Shown: positions 36,019-44,250, numbered from the stretch's first letter. The stretch: DNA of 64,000 nt from Rossellomorea marisflavi (GCF_009806575.1 NZ_CP047095.1:538001-602000); one strand, 5' to 3'. The notes: generated by a model from the letters alone, not told the origin. A program made the numbers and translations.

Positions 36019-36134
36019 AAAGAGATCGACTTCTGGAAACAAAGATGGATTTCAATGACATCTTATGGATGACCTCCGGAGTAGCGGTTATCCTGCTCGT
36101 CATCATGATGGCCAGCTTTTTCATCATTTCTTAA
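36015..36134 (+). CDS. 39-residue single-pass membrane peptide
   Basis: The frame encodes MKRDRLLETKMDFNDILWMT followed by SGVAVILLVIMMASFFIIS, ending in TAA. Residues 20-39 form one hydrophobic membrane segment. Its ATG overlaps the stop of the zinc-ribbon gene (ATGA), and a terminator follows at once, so the two form a compact unit. The function is unknown. The short length makes independent confirmation desirable, but the overlap and terminator support it. Confidence 0.6.
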   Translation: MKRDRLLETKMDFNDILWMTSGVAVILLVIMMASFFIIS

Positions 36135-36163
36135 AATATCGCATCCCGTGCGATATTTTTTTG
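36134..36163 (+). terminator. terminator after the small-gene pair
   Basis: AAATATCGCA pairs with TGCGATATTT and is followed by a T run. Confidence 0.85.
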
Positions 36164-36182
36164 TTCATATATTTAGAATGAA

Positions 36183-36217
36183 AACAAGGACCGTCATGAT
36201 AGACGGTCCTTGTTTTT
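36183..36217. terminator. terminator of the aldehyde dehydrogenase gene
   Basis: AAGGACCGTC pairs with GACGGTCCTT around ATGATA, with T residues on the minus-strand 3' side (and also on plus). Confidence 0.85.
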
Positions 36218-36219
36218 CA

Positions 36220-37665
36220 TTACCCTTTATAGTTTTCATCATACTCAAGGTAGATGACATGTGTCTCCAAATAGTCATGAAGTCCGTGCTTCCCATCGGC
36301 ACCGCCTAGTCCAGACTGACCGCGTCCGGCGTGGTACCCATGTATGGCTTCGAAGTTTTCACGGTTGACGAATGTTTCACCGTAGTGAAGTTCATTGGCA
36401 GCTCTCATGACTTCGTGCAGGTTTTCACTGAAGATCGAAGAGGATAATCCATATTCCGTATCGTTGGCCAATTCGATTACTTCATCGAAGTCGCTGTAGG
36501 TCATGATCGGAAGCACAGGGCCGAAGATTTCTTCCTGGATGATCTCCATATCCTGTTTCACGTCGACAAGGACAGTCGGTTCGAAGTAGAAGCCTTTTCC
36601 TTCAATTGCCTTACCGCCTGTAAGGATACGGGCTCCTGCCTCAACGGCGTTGTTGACCATTTCGGATACTTCTTCGATCCGGTCTTTATTCACAAGCGGT
36701 CCGATGTCGCTGTCACGGCTTGTAGGATCACCGACCGTTGTGTTTTTCATAGCTTCGGTGATCTTGGAAATGAACTCTTCCGCCACACTTTCGTGTACGT
36801 AGACACGCTCTGCATTCGTACAAGCCTGTCCGGAGTTCGTGATCCGCGAGGTTTTGATGCGATCTACGGCAAGGTCGATGTTGGCGTGCTTCGTCACGAT
36901 GGCCGGTGCTTTACCGCCAAGCTCAAGGTTTACCTTCGTAATGGAATTGGCTGCGGCTTCCATGACTTTTGAGCCGGCAGGGTAGCTTCCTGTCATCGTC
37001 ACGAGTCCGACCCGTGGATGACCGGCCATGCGGTTACCGATATCGGATCCTTTACCGGTCACCAGGTTGAAGACGCCTTTTGGAAGGCCGATTTCATCGA
37101 CGATCTTGGCAAATTCACAGGCTGTATTCGGGGTATACTGACTCGGCTTCAGGACGATGGTACAGCCGGTCACGATGGCCGGTGCCACCTTCCTTGCAAG
37201 AATGAACATAGGGAAGTTCCAAGGGACGATCCCGGATACAACGCCGATCGGTTTTTTATATACGAGGATGTTTTCGTTCGAACGCTCACTTTGGAGGATT
37301 TCACCTTCATAGCGGAGGGCCCATCCTGCCATGTAGCGGAAGTAGTCGATCGCTGTATTGATCTCGTCTTCGGACGCTTTGACAGTCTTACCATTTTCCT
37401 CCGTCAGCATCTCGACGAACTGTTCTTTTCGTTCTTCCAGTTTATCGGCCATCTTGTGCAGATAGGATGCACGTTCAGTGGACGGGACCTTTTCCCACGA
37501 TAGGAATGCTTTATGGGCGGCATCGATTGCCTGATCCACATCTTCTTCGGTTCCTTTTGGGACTTTCGAAATGACTTCTTCCGTGGCAGGGTTGATGACG
37601 TCTGAAACTTCACCTGAAGAACTATCTACAAATTCACCATTAATGTATAGCTGATACTGTTTCAT
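36220..37665 (-). CDS. aldA: aldehyde dehydrogenase, AldA-like (lactaldehyde/glycolaldehyde type)
   Basis: This 481-residue NAD(P)-dependent cytosolic enzyme oxidises an aldehyde to the acid. The nucleophilic Cys lies in NSGQACTNAERV (near residue 279), the general base Glu in LELGGKAP (near 247), and PWNFP near 149 is part of the coenzyme site. The sequence follows E. coli AldA closely through the C-terminus (FVNRENFEAIHGYHAG and GGADGKHGLHDYL). AldA handles lactaldehyde and glycolaldehyde. The start follows a GAGGAGGC-type site. It has its own terminator. Confidence 0.85.
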   Translation of the reverse strand: MKQYQLYINGEFVDSSSGEVSDVINPATEEVISKVPKGTEEDVDQAIDAAHKAFLSWEKVPSTERASYLHKMADKLEERKEQFVEMLTEENGKTVKASEDEINTAIDYFRYMAGWALRYEGEILQSERSNENILVYKKPIGVVSGIVPWNFPMFILARKVAPAIVTGCTIVLKPSQYTPNTACEFAKIVDEIGLPKGVFNLVTGKGSDIGNRMAGHPRVGLVTMTGSYPAGSKVMEAAANSITKVNLELGGKAPAIVTKHANIDLAVDRIKTSRITNSGQACTNAERVYVHESVAEEFISKITEAMKNTTVGDPTSRDSDIGPLVNKDRIEEVSEMVNNAVEAGARILTGGKAIEGKGFYFEPTVLVDVKQDMEIIQEEIFGPVLPIMTYSDFDEVIELANDTEYGLSSSIFSENLHEVMRAANELHYGETFVNRENFEAIHGYHAGRGQSGLGGADGKHGLHDYLETHVIYLEYDENYKG

Positions 37666-37798
37666 GAAGAGCCTCCTCGTAAGTCTTTGAATATGCCTAT
37701 ACTATTCCCTTCTATTGTCCGGAACTAAACATAAGGATAGGTCGAATGGGGTGAAAAGATATGGTAGTATAATGAAAAATAGGGAAAGAGGTAGGGAT

Positions 37799-38231
37799 AT
37801 GGCGATTCAAGGATTGAACCATTTTTTATTTTCTGTATCGGATTTGGATCGATCGATTGCTTTTTATCAAGAAGTATTTCATGCGGAGCTTTTGGTGAAA
37901 GGAAGATCGACAGCCTACTTTGACTTAAATGGCATGTGGCTGGCACTGAATGAAGAAAAGGATATCCCGCGGCAGGATATTCAACACTCCTATACACACA
38001 TCGCTTTTTCTGTTAAGGAAGAAGATATGGATACCATGTATGATCGGCTGGAAAAAAGCGGGGCGTGTATCCTTGGGGGAAGGGAGCGGGATTCCAGGGA
38101 TAAGAAGTCGATCTACTGATCCCGATGGTCATAAGTTTGAATTCCATACAGGTACGTTGGAGGATCGGTTAAGCTATTACCGTGAAGATAAGAAGCATAT
38201 GGAGTTTTATGATGATAGAAAAAAGCCATGA
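37799..38231 (+). pseudogene. fosB: frameshifted fosB (metallothiol transferase, fosfomycin resistance)
   Basis: The first 106 codons match FosB, a Mn-dependent transferase that adds bacillithiol or cysteine to fosfomycin. Metal ligands His8 (GLNHF) and His67 (YTHIA) are present. The frame ends in a TGA at 38117-38119, right after [11 protein letters not shown]. In another frame the remainder of the enzyme continues immediately ([19 protein letters not shown]) to 38231. The missing ligand Glu is in KFEFH. Intact family members read IY-F-(T/V)-DPDG here, so five bases appear to be missing. Both parts are otherwise well conserved, so the break is recent or a sequencing error. Confidence 0.85.
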
Positions 38232-38251
38232 TCGATGTGATCATGGCTTTT
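38221..38251. terminator. bidirectional terminator between fosB and the oxidoreductase gene
   Basis: AAAAGCCATGATC pairs with GATCATGGCTTTT. It overlaps the fosB stop and works in both directions. Confidence 0.85.
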
Positions 38252-38254
38252 GGA

Positions 38255-39274
38255 TTAGTTGCCTGGTTCAGCGACTTTTACGAGCTGCTTACCGAGGTTT
38301 TTCCCTTCGAACAATCCGAAGAATGCTTCTGTTACGTTGTCCAATCCTTCGGTGATCGTTTCTTCGTATTGAAGTTTTCCTTCGCTGAGCCACTTGCCGA
38401 GGTCGGCGGCTCCTTCTTTGAAGCGATCGTTATAATCGTTCACAACGAATCCTTTCATAAGGGCGCTCGTTTTGATCAATCTTGACTGCACGCGCGGTCC
38501 GAGGTCTTCTTCTGTTTTGTTGTAGGAAGAGATTGCTCCGCAAACCGGCACACGGGCATGTTTATTCAGGAGGCTGAGGGCAGCGTCTCCGATTTCCCCA
38601 CCGACATTTTCAAAGTAAACGTCGATTCCATCGGGACAGGCTGCTTCGAGGGACTCCTGGATATCACCTGTCTTGTAGTTGATGGCTTCGTCAAAACCAA
38701 GGGTTTCCTTCAGGTAGTTCACTTTTTCATCAGAGCCTGCAATCCCCACCACGCGGGCCCCTTTGATTTTTGCGATCTGTCCAACGGCCGATCCAACAGC
38801 ACCGGCAGCTCCTGATACGACGACAGTTTCACCTTCTTTGGGCTGACCGATATCAAGAAGGCCGAAATAGGCGGTGAGGCCTGTCATACCCAGGATGCTC
38901 AGGTGAGTCGAGATCGGTGCCACATCGGGATCGATGGCGCGCACGGCTTTCTCGCTCGCAAGGGAATATTCCTGCCAAGGGAGCATTCCGACGACAAAGT
39001 CGCCTTTTTGGAATTGTTCGGATTGTGAGTCGACAATTTCACCTACGACGCCTCCGGCAAGGGCTTCATTCAATTTAAAAGGTTCCACATAGGACTTGGC
39101 ATCTGACATGCGACCACGCATATAAGGGTCGACTGATAGATAAAGGGTTTTTACAAGAACCTGTCCTTGGTCGGGGCGAGGTACGTCAATCTCCTTATAG
39201 TGAAAATCCGATTCGACAGGTGTTCCGTTTGGACGCGATACAAGTTGAATCTGTTTTTGCTTGTCTGGCAGCAT
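38255..39274 (-). CDS. yfmJ: NADP-dependent MDR-family oxidoreductase (YfmJ-like)
   Basis: This 339-residue cytosolic medium-chain reductase lacks catalytic zinc. The N-terminal domain has SVDPYMRGRM (near 52-61), typical of the leukotriene B4 dehydrogenase/CurA branch. The coenzyme-binding motif GAAGAVGSAVGQIAK is near residues 155-169. Family members reduce alkenals or enones with NADPH. The length and ends match Bacillus YfmJ. An inverted repeat TGACCC...GGGTCA lies about 63-83 bp upstream of its start. Confidence 0.84.
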   Translation of the reverse strand: MLPDKQKQIQLVSRPNGTPVESDFHYKEIDVPRPDQGQVLVKTLYLSVDPYMRGRMSDAKSYVEPFKLNEALAGGVVGEIVDSQSEQFQKGDFVVGMLPWQEYSLASEKAVRAIDPDVAPISTHLSILGMTGLTAYFGLLDIGQPKEGETVVVSGAAGAVGSAVGQIAKIKGARVVGIAGSDEKVNYLKETLGFDEAINYKTGDIQESLEAACPDGIDVYFENVGGEIGDAALSLLNKHARVPVCGAISSYNKTEEDLGPRVQSRLIKTSALMKGFVVNDYNDRFKEGAADLGKWLSEGKLQYEETITEGLDNVTEAFFGLFEGKNLGKQLVKVAEPGN

Positions 39275-39336
39275 GGCTGATCCTCCTCTTCATTTTTAAA
39301 AATATAGTGTATGCAATAGGATGTTTTTCATGCAAT

Positions 39337-39357
39337 TGACCCCTCAATTAAGGGTCA
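39337..39357. promoter_or_regulatory. inverted repeat upstream of the yfmJ-like gene
   Basis: TGACCC-N9-GGGTCA lies 63-83 bp upstream of the start codon. It resembles an operator, but no adjacent regulator gene identifies a binding protein. Confidence 0.35.
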
Positions 39358-39406
39358 TGGATACCGTAACATAAATGGGAATCCCTAAACAAAGAATAAG
39401 GCTTAA

Positions 39407-39438
39407 CAAAAAGCCGGTTTGAGTGATCAAACCGGCTC
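39407..39438 (-). terminator. terminator after the peroxiredoxin-like gene
   Basis: On the minus strand AGCCGGTTTGA pairs with TCAAACCGGCT and is followed by TTTT. Confidence 0.8.
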
Positions 39439-39444
39439 CCTACT

Positions 39445-39951
39445 TTATTCCTTGATGTTCTTCTGGATGTAGCTGATTGTTTTACGGAGTTCATTCGGAT
39501 GCGGACGGCCGAATGGACCGGTTTGTTTTTGTTGATAAAGGATTTCTCCCTTTTCATTCACTAGGAAGTATGCCGGCTCACCGTGCTGTCCGTGATCTTC
39601 ATATGGAGCATCTTCTCCGTGATAAAATACATCAAATGCCTTGATGGCTTCCAATTTTTCATCGGAAAGAATCGGGAAGGTGATATCTTCTTTATCGACC
39701 ATTTCCTTCAGGTTATCAAGCGAGTCGCTGGAGATTCCGATGATATGGACGCTGTGCTTCTCGAAGTATTCCTTACCTGCCTGGAATTCACGGAGCTCTT
39801 CCTGGCAGACGGGACACCAGGATCCCCTGAAGAATACGATGAGGTGCCAGCTGTCATGTTCTTTTTGATGTTGTTTAAAACTGAATGTTTCACCTGCTAC
39901 GGATGGAAGTTCAAAATCCGGTACTGTATCTTTTAATTGAAACGTTGCCAT
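39445..39951 (-). CDS. peroxiredoxin/thioredoxin-fold protein (AhpC/TSA family)
   Basis: The 168-residue protein has a thioredoxin fold with the peroxidatic site FFRGSWCPVCQEEL. The CPVC pair is at about residues 45-48. The first Cys sits where peroxiredoxins hold the reactive Cys, and the C-x-x-C form also resembles thiol oxidoreductases. Cytosolic, with no signal peptide. ATG 39951 has ACAGGAGG nine nt upstream; a longer frame reading through that site is rejected. It probably reduces peroxides. Confidence 0.8.
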   Translation of the reverse strand: MATFQLKDTVPDFELPSVAGETFSFKQHQKEHDSWHLIVFFRGSWCPVCQEELREFQAGKEYFEKHSVHIIGISSDSLDNLKEMVDKEDITFPILSDEKLEAIKAFDVFYHGEDAPYEDHGQHGEPAYFLVNEKGEILYQQKQTGPFGRPHPNELRKTISYIQKNIKE

Positions 39952-40154
39952 GATTACATTCCTCCTGTTTGGTTTACACGTTTTGCATGTTTCGTATCTC
40001 ATGTTTCGTATCTACAGTCCTTATTTTTCCCGCTCTTATGAAGTTGAAACATTTAAGGGATGAGCGATGTGCTTGATGGGTGTATGATAGTCTATTATTG
40101 AAGAGTCCGCGAGTCCTTGTGTCATTGGTTTCCGGACCAGAAGGGGATGGTGGC

Positions 40155-40868
40155 ATGGATAAAAGTGAAATCAGGCATAAAGTATGGGGAAAGCTGACGG
40201 ATGAAAAGCTGGGCCGATTCCCGTTTCCTCTGACAAATCGAATCCCGAATGTGAAGGGGGCAGAGAAGTCGGCTGCCCATGTAAGGGAGCTGGAGATCTA
40301 TAAGCGTGCAGGCGTCATCAAGGTGAATCCCGATGCACCGCAGCTTCCTTTGAGGGCATCGATCTTGAAGGATGGGAAAATCCTCTTGATCCCGACTCCC
40401 CGCTTGAAGGACGGGTTTGTGATGATCAGGCCAGAAGATGTTCCTGAAGGAGAAGCACGTAAGGCAGCAAGCATCAAACATATGAACGCGTATGGACGGG
40501 TCGTTCCTCTGTCCGGAATCCCCAGAATTGATTTAATCGTTGTAGGGTCAGTAGCCATCCATAAAGACGGAAGGCGGTTGGGGAAGGGGGAAGGGTATGC
40601 CGACCGTGAATATGCGATCCTGAGGGAAATCGGAAACCCGGCAGTACCCGTCCTCACAACCATCCATAGCGCCCAGCTTGTAGGTGATGACATCCCAAGG
40701 GATTCCTTTGACCTGGCCGTCGACTATATCGTGACGGAAGAAGGGGTACTGGAGACGAATACACCTTATGAAAAGCCTGCTGGGATACAATGGGAACATG
40801 TGACAGATGAAGAGAAGGAGCTCATGCCGATCTTGAAAGAACTGGAACGTCATCAATCCCGGGAATAG
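40155..40868 (+). CDS. 5-formyltetrahydrofolate cyclo-ligase-like protein
   Basis: The 237-residue cytosolic protein resembles the MTHFS (5-FTHF cyclo-ligase) superfamily but in the longer, divergent form seen with 5-formyltetrahydrofolate cyclo-ligase-like proteins. The recognisable elements are LPLRASILKDGKILLIPTPRL near residue 63, IPRIDLIVVGSVA near 126 and the GRRLGKGEGYADREYA loop near 144, which corresponds to the ATP/phosphate loop GxxGxGxGYYDR. Folate recycling is likely but not certain. ATG 40155 follows AAGGGGATGG. It overlaps the convergent DUF6434 gene by 16 nt. Confidence 0.72.
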   Translation: MDKSEIRHKVWGKLTDEKLGRFPFPLTNRIPNVKGAEKSAAHVRELEIYKRAGVIKVNPDAPQLPLRASILKDGKILLIPTPRLKDGFVMIRPEDVPEGEARKAASIKHMNAYGRVVPLSGIPRIDLIVVGSVAIHKDGRRLGKGEGYADREYAILREIGNPAVPVLTTIHSAQLVGDDIPRDSFDLAVDYIVTEEGVLETNTPYEKPAGIQWEHVTDEEKELMPILKELERHQSRE

Positions 40869-41413
40869 CGGTTGCTTCCGGGCTTAGATTTCACCTCGTT
40901 CCAGGCGGCTATGGCATCGTTCCTGCTGTGACGGGTGTTGTGGGGGTCGTTGAAATAGTCCCGGATGAAGCGGTTATATTCAAACTGCGGTGAGATGACC
41001 CGTTCATAGGACGGGTCTTTTTTCCGTTTCTCCTCATCATGCCAGGCTTGAACGGCATCCCGATAGGTCTTCCCGATGTTTTCCATGAAGTAGTTTTGGA
41101 TAAAGGTACTGAAATGGAAGTTCGGGATGACGGACTGGAAGAAGGTACGCACGTGCTGACTGCATCGGTGTCCTTCCGGAATGATTGTATCAAGGGAGAG
41201 AGTCACCGGTTGAACGGCCTTCGGTCTGGCAGTCCGGGAAGGTTTCAGCATGATCCCGGTTTCGAGGAAATGCCCGATGCGCGTGCTTATTTCTTCTTTG
41301 GATCCGGATGCACTCATCCCTATGGATCTGCAGAACAGTTGGAGTTCTGATTTTAGCCAATAGTACTCTCTGAACTGGTTTGCAGGAGTTTCTTTCGATA
41401 ATTCAGGCCTCAT
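40853..41413 (-). CDS. DUF6434/SAP-like domain protein
   Basis: The 186-residue protein has an N-terminal SAP-like helix pair (about 15-50, with YYWLKSELQLFCRSIGMSAS) and a C-terminal DUF6434 region with HNTRHSRNDAIAAWNEVKS. SAP motifs are usually nucleic-acid-binding; the function here is unknown. ATG 41413 has TTTGGAGG eight nt upstream, and the longer frame passes through that site. It overlaps the preceding convergent gene. Confidence 0.7.
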   Translation of the reverse strand: MRPELSKETPANQFREYYWLKSELQLFCRSIGMSASGSKEEISTRIGHFLETGIMLKPSRTARPKAVQPVTLSLDTIIPEGHRCSQHVRTFFQSVIPNFHFSTFIQNYFMENIGKTYRDAVQAWHDEEKRKKDPSYERVISPQFEYNRFIRDYFNDPHNTRHSRNDAIAAWNEVKSKPGSNRYSRD

Positions 41414-41476
41414 GGTATTTTCCTCCAAATTATGGTTTTATTCTTATAGTATAGAACGTTTGTTCCTTTTTGGGAA

Positions 41477-41508
41477 GAAAAAAAACACCCGCCCTCAGGC
41501 AGGTGTTG
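41477..41508 (-). terminator. terminator after the carbonic anhydrase gene
   Basis: On the minus strand AACACCTGCC pairs with GGCGGGTGTT and is followed by a run of T. Confidence 0.85.
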
Positions 41509-41518
41509 GGTCAATGGC

Positions 41519-42076
41519 TTAGTATCCGTCGACAACAAGATCGAGCTTTCCAGTTGCCGGATCGATGACGAGTCCGTGGACAGGCGTTTTCTTGTCCATG
41601 AGCGGATGATTTTTGATCATATCAACGCTGTGGGCGACGCTTTCTTGAACGGAGTCAAAGCCCTTCAACCAGTCGTGTAGGTCGATGCCGGAATAGTTGA
41701 GCGTACCCAGGGTATCCTCGCTGATACCGCGTTCTTTCATCTTATCGACCATCTTATGGCTGTCGATGGCGCTCATGCCGCAGTCATGATGTCCGATGAC
41801 GATGACTTCATCTGCCTGTAGCTCATACACGGCAACGAGAAGGCTGCGCATGATACTTCCGAATGGATGTGTCAGGATGGCGCCGGCATTTTTGACGATT
41901 TTGACATCGCCGTTTTTGATGTTCATGGATTTAGGGAGTAGTTCCACCAAGCGTGTATCCATGCATGTGAGGATAACGAGCCGCTTATCCGGGAACTTGG
42001 TGGTACGGTACTGCTCATACGCTTTTTCTTCCACGAATTGTTCGTTGTAGTCGAGGATGGTGTTCAATAGAGTCAT
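41519..42076 (-). CDS. beta-class carbonic anhydrase (YtiB-like)
   Basis: This 185-residue cytosolic zinc enzyme interconverts CO2 and bicarbonate. The zinc ligands are Cys38 in CMDTR, His96 and Cys99 in IGHHDCG, with Asp40 and Arg42 forming the usual dyad. It resembles the YtiB/YbcF type of Bacillus. The start ATG follows AAAGGGAGAAGAACCA. Its own terminator is present, and the PAS-like gene begins 18 bp upstream, so the two may be co-transcribed. Confidence 0.88.
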   Translation of the reverse strand: MTLLNTILDYNEQFVEEKAYEQYRTTKFPDKRLVILTCMDTRLVELLPKSMNIKNGDVKIVKNAGAILTHPFGSIMRSLLVAVYELQADEVIVIGHHDCGMSAIDSHKMVDKMKERGISEDTLGTLNYSGIDLHDWLKGFDSVQESVAHSVDMIKNHPLMDKKTPVHGLVIDPATGKLDLVVDGY

Positions 42077-42094
42077 TGGTTCTTCTCCCTTTCG

Positions 42095-42595
42095 CTAATT
42101 AGTCAACTCCTGCTGAAGCAGGGTTTCAATCTCTTTTATTTTATCCATCACTTCTTGTCGATTCCAGTCCGATGTATTGGAAAGTTTTAAATAAAGGGAG
42201 GAAACCTTGGCAAGAGCTTCGTTTCCATTCGGATTTTTCCTTGGAAAAGGAGAGTTTCCCATCAAGTCGAATAGACCATTCATCTTGTCTGATACCTTTT
42301 GGTACTGATCATCCTTTGAGATGATGGCAACGTGATAATGCTGGTGATGATCAGAGAATCGATAATGGAGGTCGAATAAACCAAAGGCATTGTCCTTCTT
42401 CAAATTGAGCTCCATGGTACCGTCTGGGACCTTATGAATCATTCTGGCAAATTTCGGTGAACTCTCTTCCTCGACGATGGAAAGGAAATTTTCGCCGATA
42501 TCAAGGAATTCGTAACCAGGGTTGGAGGCATCGATTACGTTGAACTTCCGATCGATCAACAGGTAAGGGATAGGGCATAGGTGCAGGTTTTCCAC
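42095..42595 (-). CDS. PAS-like domain protein next to the B12-binding gene
   Basis: The 166-residue protein begins MENLHLCPIPYLLIDRKFNV and has a PAS-like N-terminal half: LIDRKFNVIDASNPGYEFLDIGENFLSIV, described by position 14-42, then LHYRFSDHHQHYHVAIISKD near 75-94. A helical C-terminal tail follows. No catalytic or DNA-binding domain is visible. GTG 42595 follows TAGGAG. It lies 128 bp downstream of the B12-binding gene and in the same direction, which suggests a linked signalling function. The family is not recognised with certainty. Confidence 0.6.
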   Translation of the reverse strand: MENLHLCPIPYLLIDRKFNVIDASNPGYEFLDIGENFLSIVEEESSPKFARMIHKVPDGTMELNLKKDNAFGLFDLHYRFSDHHQHYHVAIISKDDQYQKVSDKMNGLFDLMGNSPFPRKNPNGNEALAKVSSLYLKLSNTSDWNRQEVMDKIKEIETLLQQELTN

Positions 42596-42723
42596 ATGAT
42601 CACTCCTAGATTAAGGGAGTATGGATGTCATTGCCCTCCTTACGGTTGTTGGAGGTAAGGTGACATGTGGGATAACATTCAGGGAGGCCCTTTTATGATT
42701 GGCAAAGCTCGTGGTGGAGGAGG

Positions 42724-43374
42724 TCAACTTTCCAGTGACACGGATTGTTTCGAAAGGTCGGCAAGATGGCTGTTCAATTCATCCAGATCATTGAAGGTCA
42801 TTACCTGTTCCTTCTCAAGGAAGTCCAATTTATATTGGGCAACAAGCCTTCCCCCTACTACTATATTAATCTTTTCATTTACTTTTCTAATCGATTCGAT
42901 GCACGTTTTCAGTTTGCCCAGCTCAGTGGTCATCCCGATTGAAATCCCGACCATCTGCGGTTGCCAGGCTTCAATAAACGTGACGGCATCTTTGATGGGA
43001 ACATTGGCCCCTAAGAAACGGGTGTTCCATTTATGTTCTTTGAAGATTTCATTTGCCAATTCCAGCCCGAGACTGTGCTGCTCCCCCTCAATGCAGAATA
43101 GGAGGGCCTTCGGCTGATCTTTCCCTGCTTTATGTTCATTCATCAGATAAGAGAGGAGATACTTCAAGGTGGCCGTGGCTAAATGCTCATCAGCGACAGT
43201 GATTTGATTCTTCTCCCACATTTCACCGATTCTATACATGGAAGGTTTGACGACCTTTTCATAAAAAGACAGGTGATCCATCTTTGATTCAATGGCTGAC
43301 GAGTGTAGTTCAAGCAATGAATGCACGTCCCCTTGCAGGATTGACTTCGTAAAAGTCTGGACTAGCTGATTCAT
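42724..43374 (-). CDS. stand-alone B12-binding protein with CarH-type light-sensing signature
   Basis: The 216-residue protein has a helical B12-binding-2 domain (1-85) and a Rossmann-like B12-binding domain (88-205). The helical domain holds Trp53-x9-Glu63-His64 (WEKNQITVADEH), the Wx9EH signature of AdoCbl photoreceptors such as CarH. The cobalt-binding site appears as Glu98-x-His100-x-x-Gly103 (EQHSLG), close to DxHxxG. There is no MerR helix-turn-helix, so it cannot bind DNA as CarH does. ATG 43374 follows AGGAG by 8 nt. A PAS-like gene lies downstream. Light or B12 sensing is inferred. Confidence 0.78.
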   Translation of the reverse strand: MNQLVQTFTKSILQGDVHSLLELHSSAIESKMDHLSFYEKVVKPSMYRIGEMWEKNQITVADEHLATATLKYLLSYLMNEHKAGKDQPKALLFCIEGEQHSLGLELANEIFKEHKWNTRFLGANVPIKDAVTFIEAWQPQMVGISIGMTTELGKLKTCIESIRKVNEKINIVVGGRLVAQYKLDFLEKEQVMTFNDLDELNSHLADLSKQSVSLES

Positions 43375-43463
43375 CTTCATCACTCCTGAGATGGTGAAAA
43401 ATACCTTATTCTATATTCCATAAATAAATGAAAAATCCTTCTTCCATCACACAATTGTCCCAG

Positions 43464-43493
43464 TTGACTTTTTGAATGGATTTCCATTATGAT
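43464..43493 (+). promoter_or_regulatory. queF promoter
   Basis: The -35 is TTGACT (43464-43469) and the -10 is TATGAT (43488-43493), with an 18-bp spacer. The resulting transcript would have a leader of about 135 nt before queF. Confidence 0.6.
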
Positions 43494-43494
43494 A

Positions 43495-43620
43495 ACGCTT
43501 GAACAACCAGTTGACAGGCCATGGAGCGTATTGAAAATATACGCCTGGGGCTATCATTCAAGCGTACCAAACATTGGGTGCATTTGCAATGGATACAGGT
43601 CCATGCCCCGTACGACTGAT
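43495..43620 (+). ncRNA. structured leader of queF (possible cis-regulatory RNA)
   Basis: Two domains of complementary sequence fill the leader. In the first, ACGCTTGAA (43495-43503) matches TTCAAGCGT (43557-43565) perfectly and encloses GCGTAT...ATACGC (43526-43544) with a GGCC/GGCT extension. In the second, CGTAC (43563-43567) matches GTACG (43610-43614) and encloses ACCAA-ACA-TTGGGT and ATGGA-TACAGG-TCCAT hairpins. AAGGAGG follows at once. It does not look like the preQ1-I consensus. The first stem overlaps the predicted transcription start, so the outer pairing is uncertain. Confidence 0.4.
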
Positions 43621-43634
43621 AAGGAGGACGTTTC

Positions 43635-44132
43635 ATGTCAGGCAGAAAAGATGAAGATCTTACAGACTTGTCCCTTTTAGGGAATCAAGGTACAAACTAT
43701 CTATTCGAATATGCTCCTGAGATCCTGGAAGCATTCGATAATAAACATCCCAACAGGGACTACTTCGTGAAATTCAATTGTCCGGAATTTACGAGCCTTT
43801 GTCCGAAAACCGGACAGCCGGATTTTGCCACCATCTACATCAGCTATATCCCTGGCGAAAAAATGGTGGAAAGCAAATCGCTTAAATTGTACTTGTTCAG
43901 CTTCCGTAACCATGGTGATTTCCATGAAGATTGCATGAACATCATCATGAATGATCTGATCGAACTCATGGATCCACGTTATATCGAGGTCTGGGGCAAG
44001 TTCACTCCTCGCGGCGGCATCTCCATCGATCCATACACGAACTACGGGAAACCGGGTACGAAATATGAGGAAATGGCGTTCCATCGCTTGATGAATCATG
44101 ATATGTATCCTGAGACCATCGACAATCGTTGA
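43635..44132 (+). CDS. queF: NADPH-dependent 7-cyano-7-deazaguanine reductase
   Basis: This 165-residue cytosolic enzyme reduces preQ0 to preQ1 in queuosine tRNA-modification synthesis. The catalytic Cys is in [13 protein letters not shown] (near residue 56), and the GDFHEDCMN segment holds the conserved Asp and Cys. The C-terminal [21 protein letters not shown] is typical. The ATG at 43635 has AAGGAGG 8-9 nt upstream. QueC, queD and queE are not adjacent, so this copy is separated from the usual operon. Confidence 0.93.
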   Translation: MSGRKDEDLTDLSLLGNQGTNYLFEYAPEILEAFDNKHPNRDYFVKFNCPEFTSLCPKTGQPDFATIYISYIPGEKMVESKSLKLYLFSFRNHGDFHEDCMNIIMNDLIELMDPRYIEVWGKFTPRGGISIDPYTNYGKPGTKYEEMAFHRLMNHDMYPETIDNR

Positions 44133-44139
44133 TGGTGAA

Positions 44140-44167
44140 GGCGATCCATTGCGATCGTCTTTTTTTT
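44140..44167 (+). terminator. terminator after queF
   Basis: GGCGATC pairs with GATCGTC around CATTGC and is followed by eight T. Confidence 0.8.
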
Positions 44168-44250
44168 ATGTCTCCAGCTTGTTGAATCTAGTAAAATAGG
44201 AAGTGGCTCCCGGATAAGGGAAGAGAAATGCAGAAAAGAAGGGACGGAAT

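Noticed and set aside
39337-39357. Additional YerO-type operator
   Set aside because: TGACCC/GGGTCA has a 9-nt gap instead of four to six, so it is not the same site.
43495-43620. preQ1-I riboswitch before queF
   Set aside because: The short stem plus A-rich tail of that class is not visible. The leader was reported only as structured.
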